Position numbers and translations under genes: made by a program. Below the pieces are notes generated by a model. The model saw nothing but the letters and a program-made list of their open reading frames with translations. It had not been told where the DNA came from and ran no database searches. This document shows positions 7,475 through 13,790 of a stretch of 36,883 bases of DNA, piece after piece. Position 1 is the stretch's first letter, and each line of letters begins with the position of its first letter. Source of the DNA: Candidatus Blautia faecipullorum. Lineage in GTDB: Bacteria > Bacillota > Clostridia > Lachnospirales > Lachnospiraceae. The DNA is taken from NCBI GenBank assembly GCA_019115125.1, contig DXEG01000049.1:1-36883 (forward strand). Reading direction: 5' to 3'.

Positions 7475-8743
7475 TTAAAAAGCACCTGCCTTCCATGATT
7501 TTTTAGGCTCTGCCGGAGGTTCCTGTCCTGCAGTATAGCCATCCTCTATAATAATGCTGCATTCCCCACCCGTGCTGACACGGGTCGCAATCGCCTGCAG
7601 CCCTTCCGCTTCAAGCCAGTCACCGAATTCTTTCAGTGTATTCAGATCCATCTGCTCCAACTTATCAAGGAGAACAAAGCCGCATTTCGGATTCAGCTTC
7701 CGCACAATAGCCGTAGATACTTTCAGGCGGTCAGAACCAGACATGTTATCCCACTGCTGGCCTTTATAAACCAGTTCACCTTCCTTTACAGAAAGTTCCG
7801 GCAAAGGCAGATCGGCCGCATCCAGAAGCTTCACTTTTTGATCCCGAACCTCTTCTATTTTCTTTGTCAGTTGATCATACTGGCGCCGATACTCTCTGGC
7901 ATCGTCCTCAGCCTTATCCTTATCCAGGTTGGCCCGGACTTTCCGGTTGATCTCTTCGATATTGGAGATATTCTCTTCCAGTTCAGCAGTGGACTGGTCG
8001 TGTAGATCCTCAGCACTCTTTCTCGCAATCGAAAGCTCTTCCTCTACCTGCGTCTGCCGCTTTAAGAGCTCCGATAACTGCTCATTGACCTCCTGGTATT
8101 CCTGTTCCAGTTGGTGCAGACGCTCTCGCTTTCTCTGGTTTTCACCGTTTCTGGCAAGGATCTCCTGCTGCTGCCGGATCAGATCAGAAGGGGATACCAG
8201 CTCTTTCGGCGCTTCCGGGTAATATGGCTGTTCTTTCGCAAACTTCGCTTTCTGGTCTGCGATTCTGCCGATAGTAAGGCGCTCCTGGTACAACTCTTTT
8301 TCTTCTTTTTCGTATTCCGAGAGCTGGGCCCCTACTCCAATGATCTGTAGTAATGTCTGTGCTTTTTCTTTCCCGGAAGCTTCCATAAACTTCGGAAGAT
8401 CCAGGGCAAGCTGCTCTACAAACTCATTCAGGAGTTGCTGGCCGCCTTTCTTTCCTGCCGGATCCGTCACCTTTAAGGTACTGTTTTTCCCTTTACGTTC
8501 TACGATCAGCCCATTGTTCATGACGATATGTAAATTGGGCGGGATAGCAGAACCTTCCCTGACTGCCTGTGACGGCTTATATTTCTCACCACCAAGGGCC
8601 CACGCGATAGAATCCAGCACAGAGGTTTTCCCCTGGTTATTATTACCTCCGATGATCGTAAGCCCGTTTTCCTTGGGCTCCAACTTTACCGCCTTGATCC
8701 TTTTTACATTCTCGATCTCAAGCTTATTGATTTTTAATGCCAT
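7475..8743 (-). CDS. SMC/SbcC-like AAA ATPase with coiled coil (phage recombination module)
   Basis: About 422 residues. The N-terminus has the AAA_23 beta strand KLEIENVKRIKAV and Walker A GGNNNQGKT at 32-40. Residues about 185-300 form a coiled coil rich in Glu, Gln and Arg. The C-terminal ATPase lobe has an ABC-like signature MSGSDRLK and Walker B CGFVLLDK. The residue after the Walker B aspartate is Lys rather than the catalytic Glu of most SMC/Rad50 proteins, although a Glu follows two positions later. The start chosen is the ATG at 8743; an ATG three codons earlier sits only two bases from the GGGG of the ribosome binding site. It probably aids the Sak4-like protein in recombination-dependent replication. 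Confidence 0.82.
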   Translation of the reverse strand: MALKINKLEIENVKRIKAVKLEPKENGLTIIGGNNNQGKTSVLDSIAWALGGEKYKPSQAVREGSAIPPNLHIVMNNGLIVERKGKNSTLKVTDPAGKKGGQQLLNEFVEQLALDLPKFMEASGKEKAQTLLQIIGVGAQLSEYEKEEKELYQERLTIGRIADQKAKFAKEQPYYPEAPKELVSPSDLIRQQQEILARNGENQRKRERLHQLEQEYQEVNEQLSELLKRQTQVEEELSIARKSAEDLHDQSTAELEENISNIEEINRKVRANLDKDKAEDDAREYRRQYDQLTKKIEEVRDQKVKLLDAADLPLPELSVKEGELVYKGQQWDNMSGSDRLKVSTAIVRKLNPKCGFVLLDKLEQMDLNTLKEFGDWLEAEGLQAIATRVSTGGECSIIIEDGYTAGQEPPAEPKKSWKAGAF

Positions 8744-8804
8744 ACTTGACATTTCCCCTTTCTCTCATTACAATAAAAATGGTTTTATTTTGTTGGCCCC
8801 TGAA

Positions 8805-8975
8805 TCACTTTGCCGAGTGCCGGGGCCTGTTTTTATTTGTTGCGGTCAGCAGTGCAAGTGATATGAAAAAGAATATGCCTGCGGCCGAAATGATGTCTCC
8901 TGTTCCGTCCCATTTCCAAAAAGGGAGATAAGGTACGGACAGGCCGATGATGATAGAAATGATTAAGTTCCTCAT
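8805..8975 (-). CDS. Small membrane protein with two transmembrane segments, 56 aa
   Basis: A short gene starting at the ATG at 8975, which overlaps the stop of the upstream gene (ATGA). The upstream codons supply the ribosome binding site GGAGAAGAGG. The protein has two hydrophobic helices, LIISIIIGLSVPYLPFW and DIISAAGIFFFISLALL, joined by a short loop with charged residues (KWDGTG) and followed by a basic tail (NKNRPRHSAK). Topology is probably both ends on the same side of the membrane. No family was recognised. A role in superinfection exclusion is possible for small early phage membrane proteins but is speculation here. Confidence 0.6.
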   Translation of the reverse strand: MRNLIISIIIGLSVPYLPFWKWDGTGDIISAAGIFFFISLALLTATNKNRPRHSAK

Positions 8976-9160
8976 GCCTCTTCTCCTTCACTCAAATAGA
9001 CTTCCCCGCCTTCTGTGAGCTTCAGGACTGCTTTCCCGCCTTCCTGGTCCTCAATCACAGCTTCGCTTCTTCCTGTGAAGGATATCTTCACAGATCCGGG
9101 GACGAAATTGTACTCGATCCAGCGCAGGATTTTAAACTGTTCGATAGTCTTTGCTTTCAT
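8972..9160 (-). CDS. Small phage protein of unknown function, 62 aa
   Basis: Starts MKAKTIEQFKILRWIEYNF at the ATG at 9160, seven bases after AAAGGAGA. A longer frame reaches 9202 but lacks a comparable start signal. The protein is beta-rich with alternating charged and hydrophobic residues (SVKISFTGRSEAVIEDQEG) and a highly acidic end, EVYLSEGEEA. No membrane segment or known motif is visible. Its stop is coupled to the two-helix membrane protein. This is a typical early phage accessory gene with unknown role. Confidence 0.6.
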   Translation of the reverse strand: MKAKTIEQFKILRWIEYNFVPGSVKISFTGRSEAVIEDQEGGKAVLKLTEGGEVYLSEGEEA

Positions 9161-9173
9161 AATGTCTCCTTTC

Positions 9174-9410
9174 TCATAGCTTTGTCGCTTCCAGTATCTC
9201 ACTCTCTGGGAATCCCAGCCGCCGGAACACCCGGATCAGCTCTGGGTATGTAAACCTCTCTGGATGCAGCTTCTTCCTCCGGTATGTTTCTTTGCTCATT
9301 CCGGTAGCGGCCGCCATCTGCGCATCCGAAACCCGCTCCGCTTCCATGCGCTTTAAGATGTTTCCTTTCAGGAGCTTATAGCTCTTTTCTTCCGCGGTGT
9401 AACCTACCAT
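9174..9410 (-). CDS. Small helix-turn-helix phage regulator, 78 aa
   Basis: The N-terminal 60 residues fit a Cro/XRE-type helix-turn-helix: ILKRMEAERVSDAQMAAATGMSKETYRRKK reads as a first helix, turn and recognition helix. The protein starts at an ATG seven bases after GGAGGTGATC, a perfect ribosome binding site. It lies downstream of the antirepressor genes in the early leftward operon and is followed by small unknown genes. A second regulator here probably modulates the early operon or the following replication module. Its binding site was not found. Confidence 0.7.
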   Translation of the reverse strand: MVGYTAEEKSYKLLKGNILKRMEAERVSDAQMAAATGMSKETYRRKKLHPERFTYPELIRVFRRLGFPESEILEATKL

Positions 9411-9414
9411 GTGA

Positions 9415-9648
9415 TCACCTCCTATTTTTTATACCTTCTTCCAAAAACACCCGAAGATTCTCGTTATTCTCGCGTAGTCCCATTTGAATTTCATATAATG
9501 AAAAACCAACTGCGTTTTCTGCTGTTCCCCTGACTTCCACTAATTTATCTTTAGAAATAAGCAGCTGCAATATTCCAACAAGTGCTTCCAAACGCTCATT
9601 TTTAAATATCATGTCCTCTAAATCAAAGATATTGAACTCCTTCTCCAT
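9415..9648 (-). CDS. Small acidic phage protein, 77 aa, unknown function
   Basis: A helical, acidic protein beginning MEKEFNIFDLEDMIFKNERLE and ending EEGIKNRR, without a membrane segment or cysteines. Its ATG overlaps the stop of the upstream antirepressor gene (TAATG), and GGAGGTGAC lies in that gene's last codons, so translation is coupled. I recognise no family. The predicted all-helical composition could indicate a small protein-binding factor. Confidence 0.55.
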   Translation of the reverse strand: MEKEFNIFDLEDMIFKNERLEALVGILQLLISKDKLVEVRGTAENAVGFSLYEIQMGLRENNENLRVFLEEGIKNRR

Positions 9649-10238
9649 TACCTTGCGTCACCTCCATATCCAAAATTCAATTTCATATGCTCATACTCAG
9701 GAACTTTCACGAAATCCTCTGGAAGTTGGATTCCATATTGCTCTGAAACCATTTTGAGGGCTTCTGCAATTTTATAGGGGGCTATCCCTTCTTTTTCCAT
9801 ACGCCTATCTATGACTTTAAGATAATTTGCCACTTCTCCCGGATGCTCTGTGAGAGGCGCTTTTCTTACTAATTTTTTAGCGCCATTTTCTATCCCAACA
9901 AAATAGTTTCGTGCCGCTTCGCCTTTCTCATTTTTCTGCATCATAGAAAGTTTCTTAGCGAAGCCAGCGGTAAGTCTGGCATCTTGACGTTTCCCTACTG
10001 TATTTCCATGCTCGTACTGAAGTACGAACAGGAAATAATCAACCGTTTCCTCGGCAAACTGATTTTCAGTAATATTCTTTTTAAACCACTTAGAATAGTT
10101 ACTTGGATTTAATTCCAGGAACTCGTAAAGTCTTGTTGCCGTCGTCATTCCCTGTGCATCAACTCCTAAAGCAATTTCGATAGGTGTCTGTTTCTCTGTG
10201 TTTGGTGTACCAAACGTTTCTTTAAAAATATCGTTCAT
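9648..10238 (-). CDS. AntA/AntB-type antirepressor protein
   Basis: A 196-residue protein. Residues about 20-110 match the AntA/AntB antirepressor domain: PIEIALGVDAQGMTTATRLY, then a Trp-Phe turn (YSKWFKKNI), VDYFLFVLQYEH, and the helix DARLTAGFAKKLSMMQ. AntA-domain proteins are thought to release prophages by blocking the lysogeny repressor. The C-terminal 80 residues (EHPGEVANYLKVIDRRMEKEG...) are a separate helical domain without a family I recognise; no KilAC domain is present. The ribosome binding site is AGAGGAAG. It follows the larger antirepressor by 21 bases in the same operon, giving the phage two such proteins. Confidence 0.8.
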   Translation of the reverse strand: MNDIFKETFGTPNTEKQTPIEIALGVDAQGMTTATRLYEFLELNPSNYSKWFKKNITENQFAEETVDYFLFVLQYEHGNTVGKRQDARLTAGFAKKLSMMQKNEKGEAARNYFVGIENGAKKLVRKAPLTEHPGEVANYLKVIDRRMEKEGIAPYKIAEALKMVSEQYGIQLPEDFVKVPEYEHMKLNFGYGGDAR

Positions 10239-10259
10239 TTTCTTCCTCTTTTCGTTAAA

Positions 10260-11192
10260 TTATTTTGTTTCCCCTGCTGTGCCACCCAGAAACTTATTGA
10301 TAAAATACTGCTGCCCTTTTCCAGTAACCTTTGTAGTTTTGTTAATCCTGACAGAACCATCTGGATTATTTACGGTGGATTCTTTTACTTCGAAAAGTCC
10401 CATCTCCATAGATTTCTGAGTCGGCATGTTCCAGTCAGTACCTTTTCTTCTAATCAAGTACCCGTTTTCTCGCATCCAACTGAAAAGACGTTTCTGCCCT
10501 GTCTCTACACCGTTCTGTTTAAGAAGCTTGGCAAGATCACCGATAAGAATTGCTGTATGACTCGTTGCTACCGCATCAGCAAAAATGGCTTTCGGCTTCA
10601 TTCGTTCAATGATTTTACTTTGATCAGCAATCATTTGCTGCGCAGCCTTTAACCCTCTGGCCATTACAAGCTCTGGTGTATTCCATGCCTTTTCGAGATC
10701 AATGAAATACTGCCTATACATTCTCCCTTTTTCGGTACGCTGAATCATACAGGTTTGTTTGGCCATATCGATGGAAATTTGGTAATCTGAAAATTCTGTT
10801 AATGGATTCTTCGGATTATTGGTTTCTCTTTTTTGAGTAACCAATACGTAGTCAGCGTTCTCCTCAAACCCATAGGCTGCCATTCTCGGAAACCAATCAG
10901 CAAATCGTGTTCTAATTTCCAATCCCTCATACAAATCCCTTGCCGATACAGTTGGTTTCTCTGCGCTATAATTGATTTTTATTAATTCGCTCATGTCCTG
11001 CTTTCCGCCAGGGGTGTTACATTTCGCTACCCCCTTATCTTCTTCCTCCACATGTTTTGAAAGAGCATCCCTCTCATTGGTGTAGCCGAGAGCCTTTGCG
11101 ACATCTTTTCCTACAAACCACGGCTCGTTGTCAATAGTTGACGTTCGGATTTCTCTAAACTCTTCGTTTTTAAAAATCTGTAATTCCTGCAT
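10260..11192 (-). CDS. Composite antirepressor: partial BRO-N, AntA and KilAC domains
   Basis: A 310-residue phage antirepressor-type protein made of three recognisable parts. Residues 1 to about 66 resemble the first half of a BRO-N domain (IDNEPWFVGKDVAKALGY, HVEEEDKGV, TPGGKQ). Residues about 67-165 are an AntA/AntB domain that begins exactly as free-standing AntA proteins do, with MSELIKINYS. Residues about 195-300 are a KilAC domain (GQKRLFSWMRENGYL, then TGKGQQYFINKFL). The BRO-N part stops before its usual C-terminal half, so this looks like a recombinational fusion. A good AAAGGAGA site precedes the ATG at 11192. Just upstream (11211-11227) lies a near-perfect copy of the operator palindrome of the lysogeny switch, so expression is probably repressed in the lysogen. 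Confidence 0.87.
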   Translation of the reverse strand: MQELQIFKNEEFREIRTSTIDNEPWFVGKDVAKALGYTNERDALSKHVEEEDKGVAKCNTPGGKQDMSELIKINYSAEKPTVSARDLYEGLEIRTRFADWFPRMAAYGFEENADYVLVTQKRETNNPKNPLTEFSDYQISIDMAKQTCMIQRTEKGRMYRQYFIDLEKAWNTPELVMARGLKAAQQMIADQSKIIERMKPKAIFADAVATSHTAILIGDLAKLLKQNGVETGQKRLFSWMRENGYLIRRKGTDWNMPTQKSMEMGLFEVKESTVNNPDGSVRINKTTKVTGKGQQYFINKFLGGTAGETK

Positions 11193-11210
11193 TTAGTCTC
11201 CTTTCTTTTG

Positions 11211-11227
11211 GTATCTTTTAAAGTTAC
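11211..11227. promoter_or_regulatory. Second operator-like palindrome upstream of the antirepressor gene
   Basis: GTATCTTTTAAAGTTAC matches the switch operator GTAACTTTTAAAGTTAC at 16 of 17 positions. It overlaps the last codon and stop of the Cro-like gene and ends 19 bases before the antirepressor start. A repressor bound here could roadblock or separately control the antirepressor operon. The site is seen directly; binding is inferred. Confidence 0.6.
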
Positions 11228-11424
11228 TTCCTTGCAAAAAAAATTGCGATTGGGTCTTCGATGTGTAGATTGTCAATCATAATCTGTATTTCATCACTTC
11301 CAAAAACCCCACTCTTCATTTTTTCATAGAATGTTTTTGGTGTAATACCTATCATTTTTGCAACATCAGACTGGGAATATCCATTTTTTGCAATCACACC
11401 TCTAAGTTCATCTGTTTTTATCAC
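11224..11424 (-). CDS. Cro-like helix-turn-helix regulator, 66 aa
   Basis: A small XRE/Cro-type DNA-binding protein. The segment GYSQSDVAKMIGITPKTFYE forms the helix-turn-helix, with the recognition helix around TPKTFYEKM. It starts with GTG at 11424, preceded by an ideal GGAGGTGATATA; no ATG is suitably placed. It is divergent from the CI-like repressor gene, the standard layout of a temperate-phage switch, and is the first gene of the leftward lytic operon. A palindromic operator at 11437-11453 lies between its promoter and start. By analogy it should repress the repressor promoter to favour lytic growth. Confidence 0.82.
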   Translation of the reverse strand: MIKTDELRGVIAKNGYSQSDVAKMIGITPKTFYEKMKSGVFGSDEIQIMIDNLHIEDPIAIFFARK

Positions 11425-11436
11425 TATATCACCTCC

Positions 11437-11453
11437 GTAACTTTTAAAGTTAC
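11437..11453. promoter_or_regulatory. Operator palindrome GTAACTTTTAAAGTTAC in the lysogeny switch
   Basis: A perfect inverted repeat of GTAAC/GTTAC around TTTTAAA, placed at the predicted transcription start of the leftward Cro-like promoter. Related half-sites (GTAAC, AAGTTAC) occur at 11461-11465, 11474-11478 and 11527-11533, the last at the start of the rightward repressor transcript. This fits binding of the CI-like and Cro-like proteins to several sites. Confidence 0.7.
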
Positions 11454-11457
11454 TATT

Positions 11458-11485
11458 AGTGTAACACGTTTTCGTAACTTGTCAA
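11458..11485 (-). promoter_or_regulatory. Promoter of the Cro-like/antirepressor operon (leftward)
   Basis: Reading the minus strand, TTGACA (plus 11480-11485) is followed after 16 bases by TACACT (plus 11458-11463). GTAAC half-sites lie inside the spacer, and the palindromic operator begins just downstream, so repressor binding should block this promoter. Confidence 0.65.
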
Positions 11486-11496
11486 GATATTTTTTA

Positions 11497-11525
11497 TTGA
11501 TTTTGAAACGATTTTGTGCTATGCT
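11497..11525 (+). promoter_or_regulatory. Promoter of the CI-like repressor gene (rightward)
   Basis: TTGATT at 11497-11502 is followed after 17 bases by TATGCT at 11520-11525, with an extended TG element just before it. The half-operator AAGTTAC at 11527-11533 covers the transcription start, which is consistent with control by the Cro-like protein or by the repressor itself. Confidence 0.55.
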
Positions 11526-11559
11526 TAAGTTACTCCAAATAAAAAAGGGGGGATTATAC

Positions 11560-12321
11560 ATGACAGTTGGTGAACGTATAAAAGAAGTTCGTGAAAAAAC
11601 TGGTATGAGTCAAGTTGATTTTGCAGATAAAATAAATGTCTCTAAGCAGACATTATATAAATACGAAAATAATTTAATTACAAATATCCCATCTGATAAA
11701 ATTGAAGCTACTGCAAAAGTTGGAGGAGTATCTCCTGCTTATTTGATGGGATGGGGAGATTATGAAGACCCTCGTATTGCTGAACGCGATGCCATTTTTG
11801 AAGATATAGAACGTATTTTAAAAGCAAAAAAATGGTCTCTATTCTGCGAATCATACGATGATAATTATTTTACGATAAAAAACGTAAATGGACAGACACT
11901 AGCCGGACTTTATGATTACGAATTAATATCCAGATACCACTCTCTGAAGAAAAAGGGAAAAATAACTGCAGATTTACTTGTTTCTTCAGAATCAGTTTTT
12001 AAAAAATATCTAGAAAGTCTAGGATATTATATTGATCAAGACAATCTTGAACACAAACCTTTCATCCATTATGGAAATGAAGCTGTCCGAATATCTAACG
12101 ATATTTTAGATGATATTAGAAGCAAAATAGACACGTATGCAAAAGCAACTATTGATTCTGCTATTCTGAAATTAAATGAAAAAGAACTTCGTAAAGAACG
12201 GAAAGAAAAGGAACGTTTTGCGGCTTATTTGCTGAACGCCGCCCATGCCCGTACCGATATAGAAGTTACAGAAGAAGCCAACCAACACGATGATGATATT
12301 ATGAATGACGAAGACTTCTGA
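11560..12321 (+). CDS. CI-like XRE-family phage repressor
   Basis: A 253-residue protein that should maintain lysogeny. Residues about 4-65 form an XRE helix-turn-helix (RIKEVREKTGMSQVDFADKI, then VSKQTLYKYEN), ending in the conserved PAYLMGWGDYED. The rest is a helical, AT-rich-coded domain of no family I recognise; there is no LexA/CI Ser-Lys protease signature, so induction is unlikely to be by RecA-driven self-cleavage. The ATG at 11560 follows GGGGGGATTATAC; an open frame further upstream lacks a start signal and covers the promoter. An ImmA/IrrE-like gene follows directly, suggesting control by an ICEBs1 ImmR-ImmA-like mechanism. It is divergent from the Cro-like gene across shared operators. 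Confidence 0.85.
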   Translation: MTVGERIKEVREKTGMSQVDFADKINVSKQTLYKYENNLITNIPSDKIEATAKVGGVSPAYLMGWGDYEDPRIAERDAIFEDIERILKAKKWSLFCESYDDNYFTIKNVNGQTLAGLYDYELISRYHSLKKKGKITADLLVSSESVFKKYLESLGYYIDQDNLEHKPFIHYGNEAVRISNDILDDIRSKIDTYAKATIDSAILKLNEKELRKERKEKERFAAYLLNAAHARTDIEVTEEANQHDDDIMNDEDF

Positions 12322-12378
12322 TCCATTCCGTTTTATTGGACATCTTTTATGTTATCTTATTAGTGGGAGGTATAACAA

Positions 12379-12837
12379 ATGAATTATGAAGCGTTGCTCG
12401 CAAAAGCCGATTCCCACGGGCTTATTGTGAAAGAAAAAGACTTGTTTGCCAATGATGGACGCATCAAGGGAAATCGTATCGCCATTCGCAAAGGCATTGA
12501 AACGCAGGCAGAAAAATCCTGCGTACTGGCCGAAGAACTCGGCCACTACTACACCAGTGTCGGAAACATTCTTGATCAGACAGATATTGCCAATCGTAAA
12601 CAGGAATACCGCGCCAGATTTTACGGATACAATCTAAAAATCGGCCTTATGGGAATCGTTCAGGCATATACACATGGCTGCCGAAACTTATACGAAATGG
12701 CAGAATATCTGGAAGTAACAGAGGAATACTTAAAAGAAGCTATTGAATGTTATAAATCCAAATATGGTGAATATACCCGAATAGACAATTATGTGATTTA
12801 TTTTATTCCCTGTTTAGCTGTATTATCAATGACGTAA
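12379..12837 (+). CDS. ImmA/IrrE-like protein of the repressor operon
   Basis: A 152-residue protein of the ImmA/IrrE group. These are small zinc metalloproteases; ImmA of ICEBs1 cleaves the repressor ImmR. The active-site region reads AEELGHYYTS at residues 51-60, so the usual HExxH is EExxH here, with Glu52 in place of the first zinc-binding His. I believe this variant recurs in Firmicutes phage homologues, but catalysis cannot be assumed. A GGGAGG site lies nine bases before the ATG, 57 bases after the repressor gene, so the two are probably one transcript. The expected role is inactivation of the CI-like repressor on induction. Confidence 0.83.
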   Translation: MNYEALLAKADSHGLIVKEKDLFANDGRIKGNRIAIRKGIETQAEKSCVLAEELGHYYTSVGNILDQTDIANRKQEYRARFYGYNLKIGLMGIVQAYTHGCRNLYEMAEYLEVTEEYLKEAIECYKSKYGEYTRIDNYVIYFIPCLAVLSMT

Positions 12838-12839
12838 TT

Positions 12840-12863
12840 CCCAGCACTCTCCCGAGTGCTGGG
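12840..12863 (+). terminator. Stem-loop after the immA-like gene
   Basis: A perfect nine-base stem, CCCAGCACT/AGTGCTGGG, with a six-base loop lies three bases after the stop codon. It is followed by TCTAAAC rather than a T run, so it may be a weak terminator or a protective 3' structure. Confidence 0.45.
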
Positions 12864-12945
12864 TCTAAACAATAATATATTTACCCGGACAGCCGGGAGG
12901 GCGTGCATACCATCCGCCCTGAGTCTTGACAGGAGGATGATGCTT

Positions 12946-13026
12946 ATGACTACATATGAAGAAATGCAGATTTTACTAACATTCGCATTACTAGTTGTTG
13001 CAATTCTGAATTTGAAAAATAAGTAA
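12946..13026 (+). CDS. Holin-like toxin peptide (Hol-Tox type I toxin), 26 aa
   Basis: A 26-residue peptide starting MTTYEEMQ, with one hydrophobic helix (ILLTFALLVVAILNL) and a short basic end (KNK). This is the pattern of the putative holin-like toxin family, small membrane peptides considered toxins of type I toxin-antitoxin pairs, in which an antisense RNA blocks expression. AGGAGG lies nine bases before the ATG at 12946; an earlier in-frame ATG at 12940 is too close to it. The leader contains inverted repeats (CCCGG/CCGGG, AGGGCG/CGCCCT), typical of translationally buried type I toxin messages. A consensus promoter faces it from the right and should produce an overlapping antisense RNA (13015-13119). 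Family assignment is by sequence pattern; toxicity is untested. Confidence 0.8.
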   Translation: MTTYEEMQILLTFALLVVAILNLKNK

Positions 13027-13119
13027 GCCGCCCTGCTCCTTGGCCGGATGGGCGACTTACTAAGTTTGCTTTAATTCGCCGGGACGGATAGGTGTTCTCT
13101 ATCTTCCGGCTGTCTTGTT
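13015..13119 (-). ncRNA. Predicted antisense RNA antitoxin overlapping the toxin mRNA 3' end
   Basis: A promoter on the minus strand (13126-13153) should start an RNA near 13119 running left. It would fold a first hairpin (CCGG/CCGG plus GATAG/CTATC, 13079-13109). It would end at a second hairpin whose arms are 13024-13033 and 13050-13059 (nine of ten bases pair), followed on the minus strand by CTTATTTTT, an intrinsic terminator. The RNA is thus about 105 nucleotides and pairs with the last codons and 3' untranslated region of the toxin message, the geometry of TxpA/RatA-type pairs. Ends are predicted, not measured. Confidence 0.65.
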
Positions 13120-13125
13120 AAGTAT

Positions 13126-13153
13126 ATTATAGCAAATATACTGAAAATGTCAA
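13126..13153 (-). promoter_or_regulatory. Consensus promoter for the antisense RNA
   Basis: On the minus strand a perfect TTGACA (plus 13148-13153) and a perfect TATAAT (plus 13126-13131) are 16 bases apart. No open reading frame with a start signal follows leftwards before the toxin gene, so the product should be a short RNA. Confidence 0.75.
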
Positions 13154-13238
13154 ATGTAAAACAGTTTCCTGTATCAGCACAAGGGAGTATAAACAAATAC
13201 TACAGGTCAATAATCTTTTATGAAAGGATGTGTTATCT

Positions 13239-13784
13239 ATGCCATTACCAAAAGAACAGCTTTACACAGTTGAAGACATTTACAATCTTCCCGAAGGACA
13301 GCGCGCGGAGCTGATCGACGGCATGATCTTCGATATGGCTCCGCCAAGCCGGATCCACCAAAAAATCTCAGGGCAGTTACACAAATCCATTGCAAATTAC
13401 ATTGATAGGAATAACGGTTCCTGCGAAGTTTATGCTGCCCCATTTGCCGTTTTTCTTAATGCTGACGATAAAAACTATGTAGAGCCAGATATCTCTGTTG
13501 TTTGCGACAAGAACAAGCTCTCAGACCGAGGCTGTGAAGGTGCTCCCGACTGGATTATAGAGATCACGTCTCCCTCCAGCCAGCGTATGGATTATCTGAC
13601 TAAGCTATGGAAATACCGCTCTTCCGGCGTCCGGGAGTATTGGATCGTCAATCCCCTGAAAGAAACCGTACAGGTTTATTCTTTTGAGGGTTCCGAGGAT
13701 TCTGTCCAATATGTTTTTAACGATCAGATTCAAGTCCATATTTATAATGATCTGGAAATCTGTATCTCAGACCTATTGAAATAA
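13239..13784 (+). CDS. Uma2-family (DUF820) PD-(D/E)XK nuclease-like protein
   Basis: A 181-residue protein of the Uma2 family, which has a restriction-endonuclease-like fold. Visible elements are YTVEDIYNLPEGQRAELIDG, HQKISGQL, the acidic core YVEPDISVV and PDWIIEITSPSS, and TKLWKYRSSGVREYWIV with the active-site Lys region. The nuclease residues appear intact, but the biological substrate of the family is not known. It starts at the ATG at 13239, ten bases after GAAAGGA; a GTG three codons upstream is less likely. It lies between the toxin/antisense locus and the integrase, where temperate phages carry genes expressed in the lysogen, so a defence or accessory role is possible. That role is inference. 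Confidence 0.85.
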   Translation: MPLPKEQLYTVEDIYNLPEGQRAELIDGMIFDMAPPSRIHQKISGQLHKSIANYIDRNNGSCEVYAAPFAVFLNADDKNYVEPDISVVCDKNKLSDRGCEGAPDWIIEITSPSSQRMDYLTKLWKYRSSGVREYWIVNPLKETVQVYSFEGSEDSVQYVFNDQIQVHIYNDLEICISDLLK

Positions 13785-13790
13785 ACAAAA

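Noticed and set aside
12926-12931. TTGACA as a toxin promoter -35 element
   Set aside because: It overlaps the toxin ribosome binding site and has no -10 element at a proper distance.
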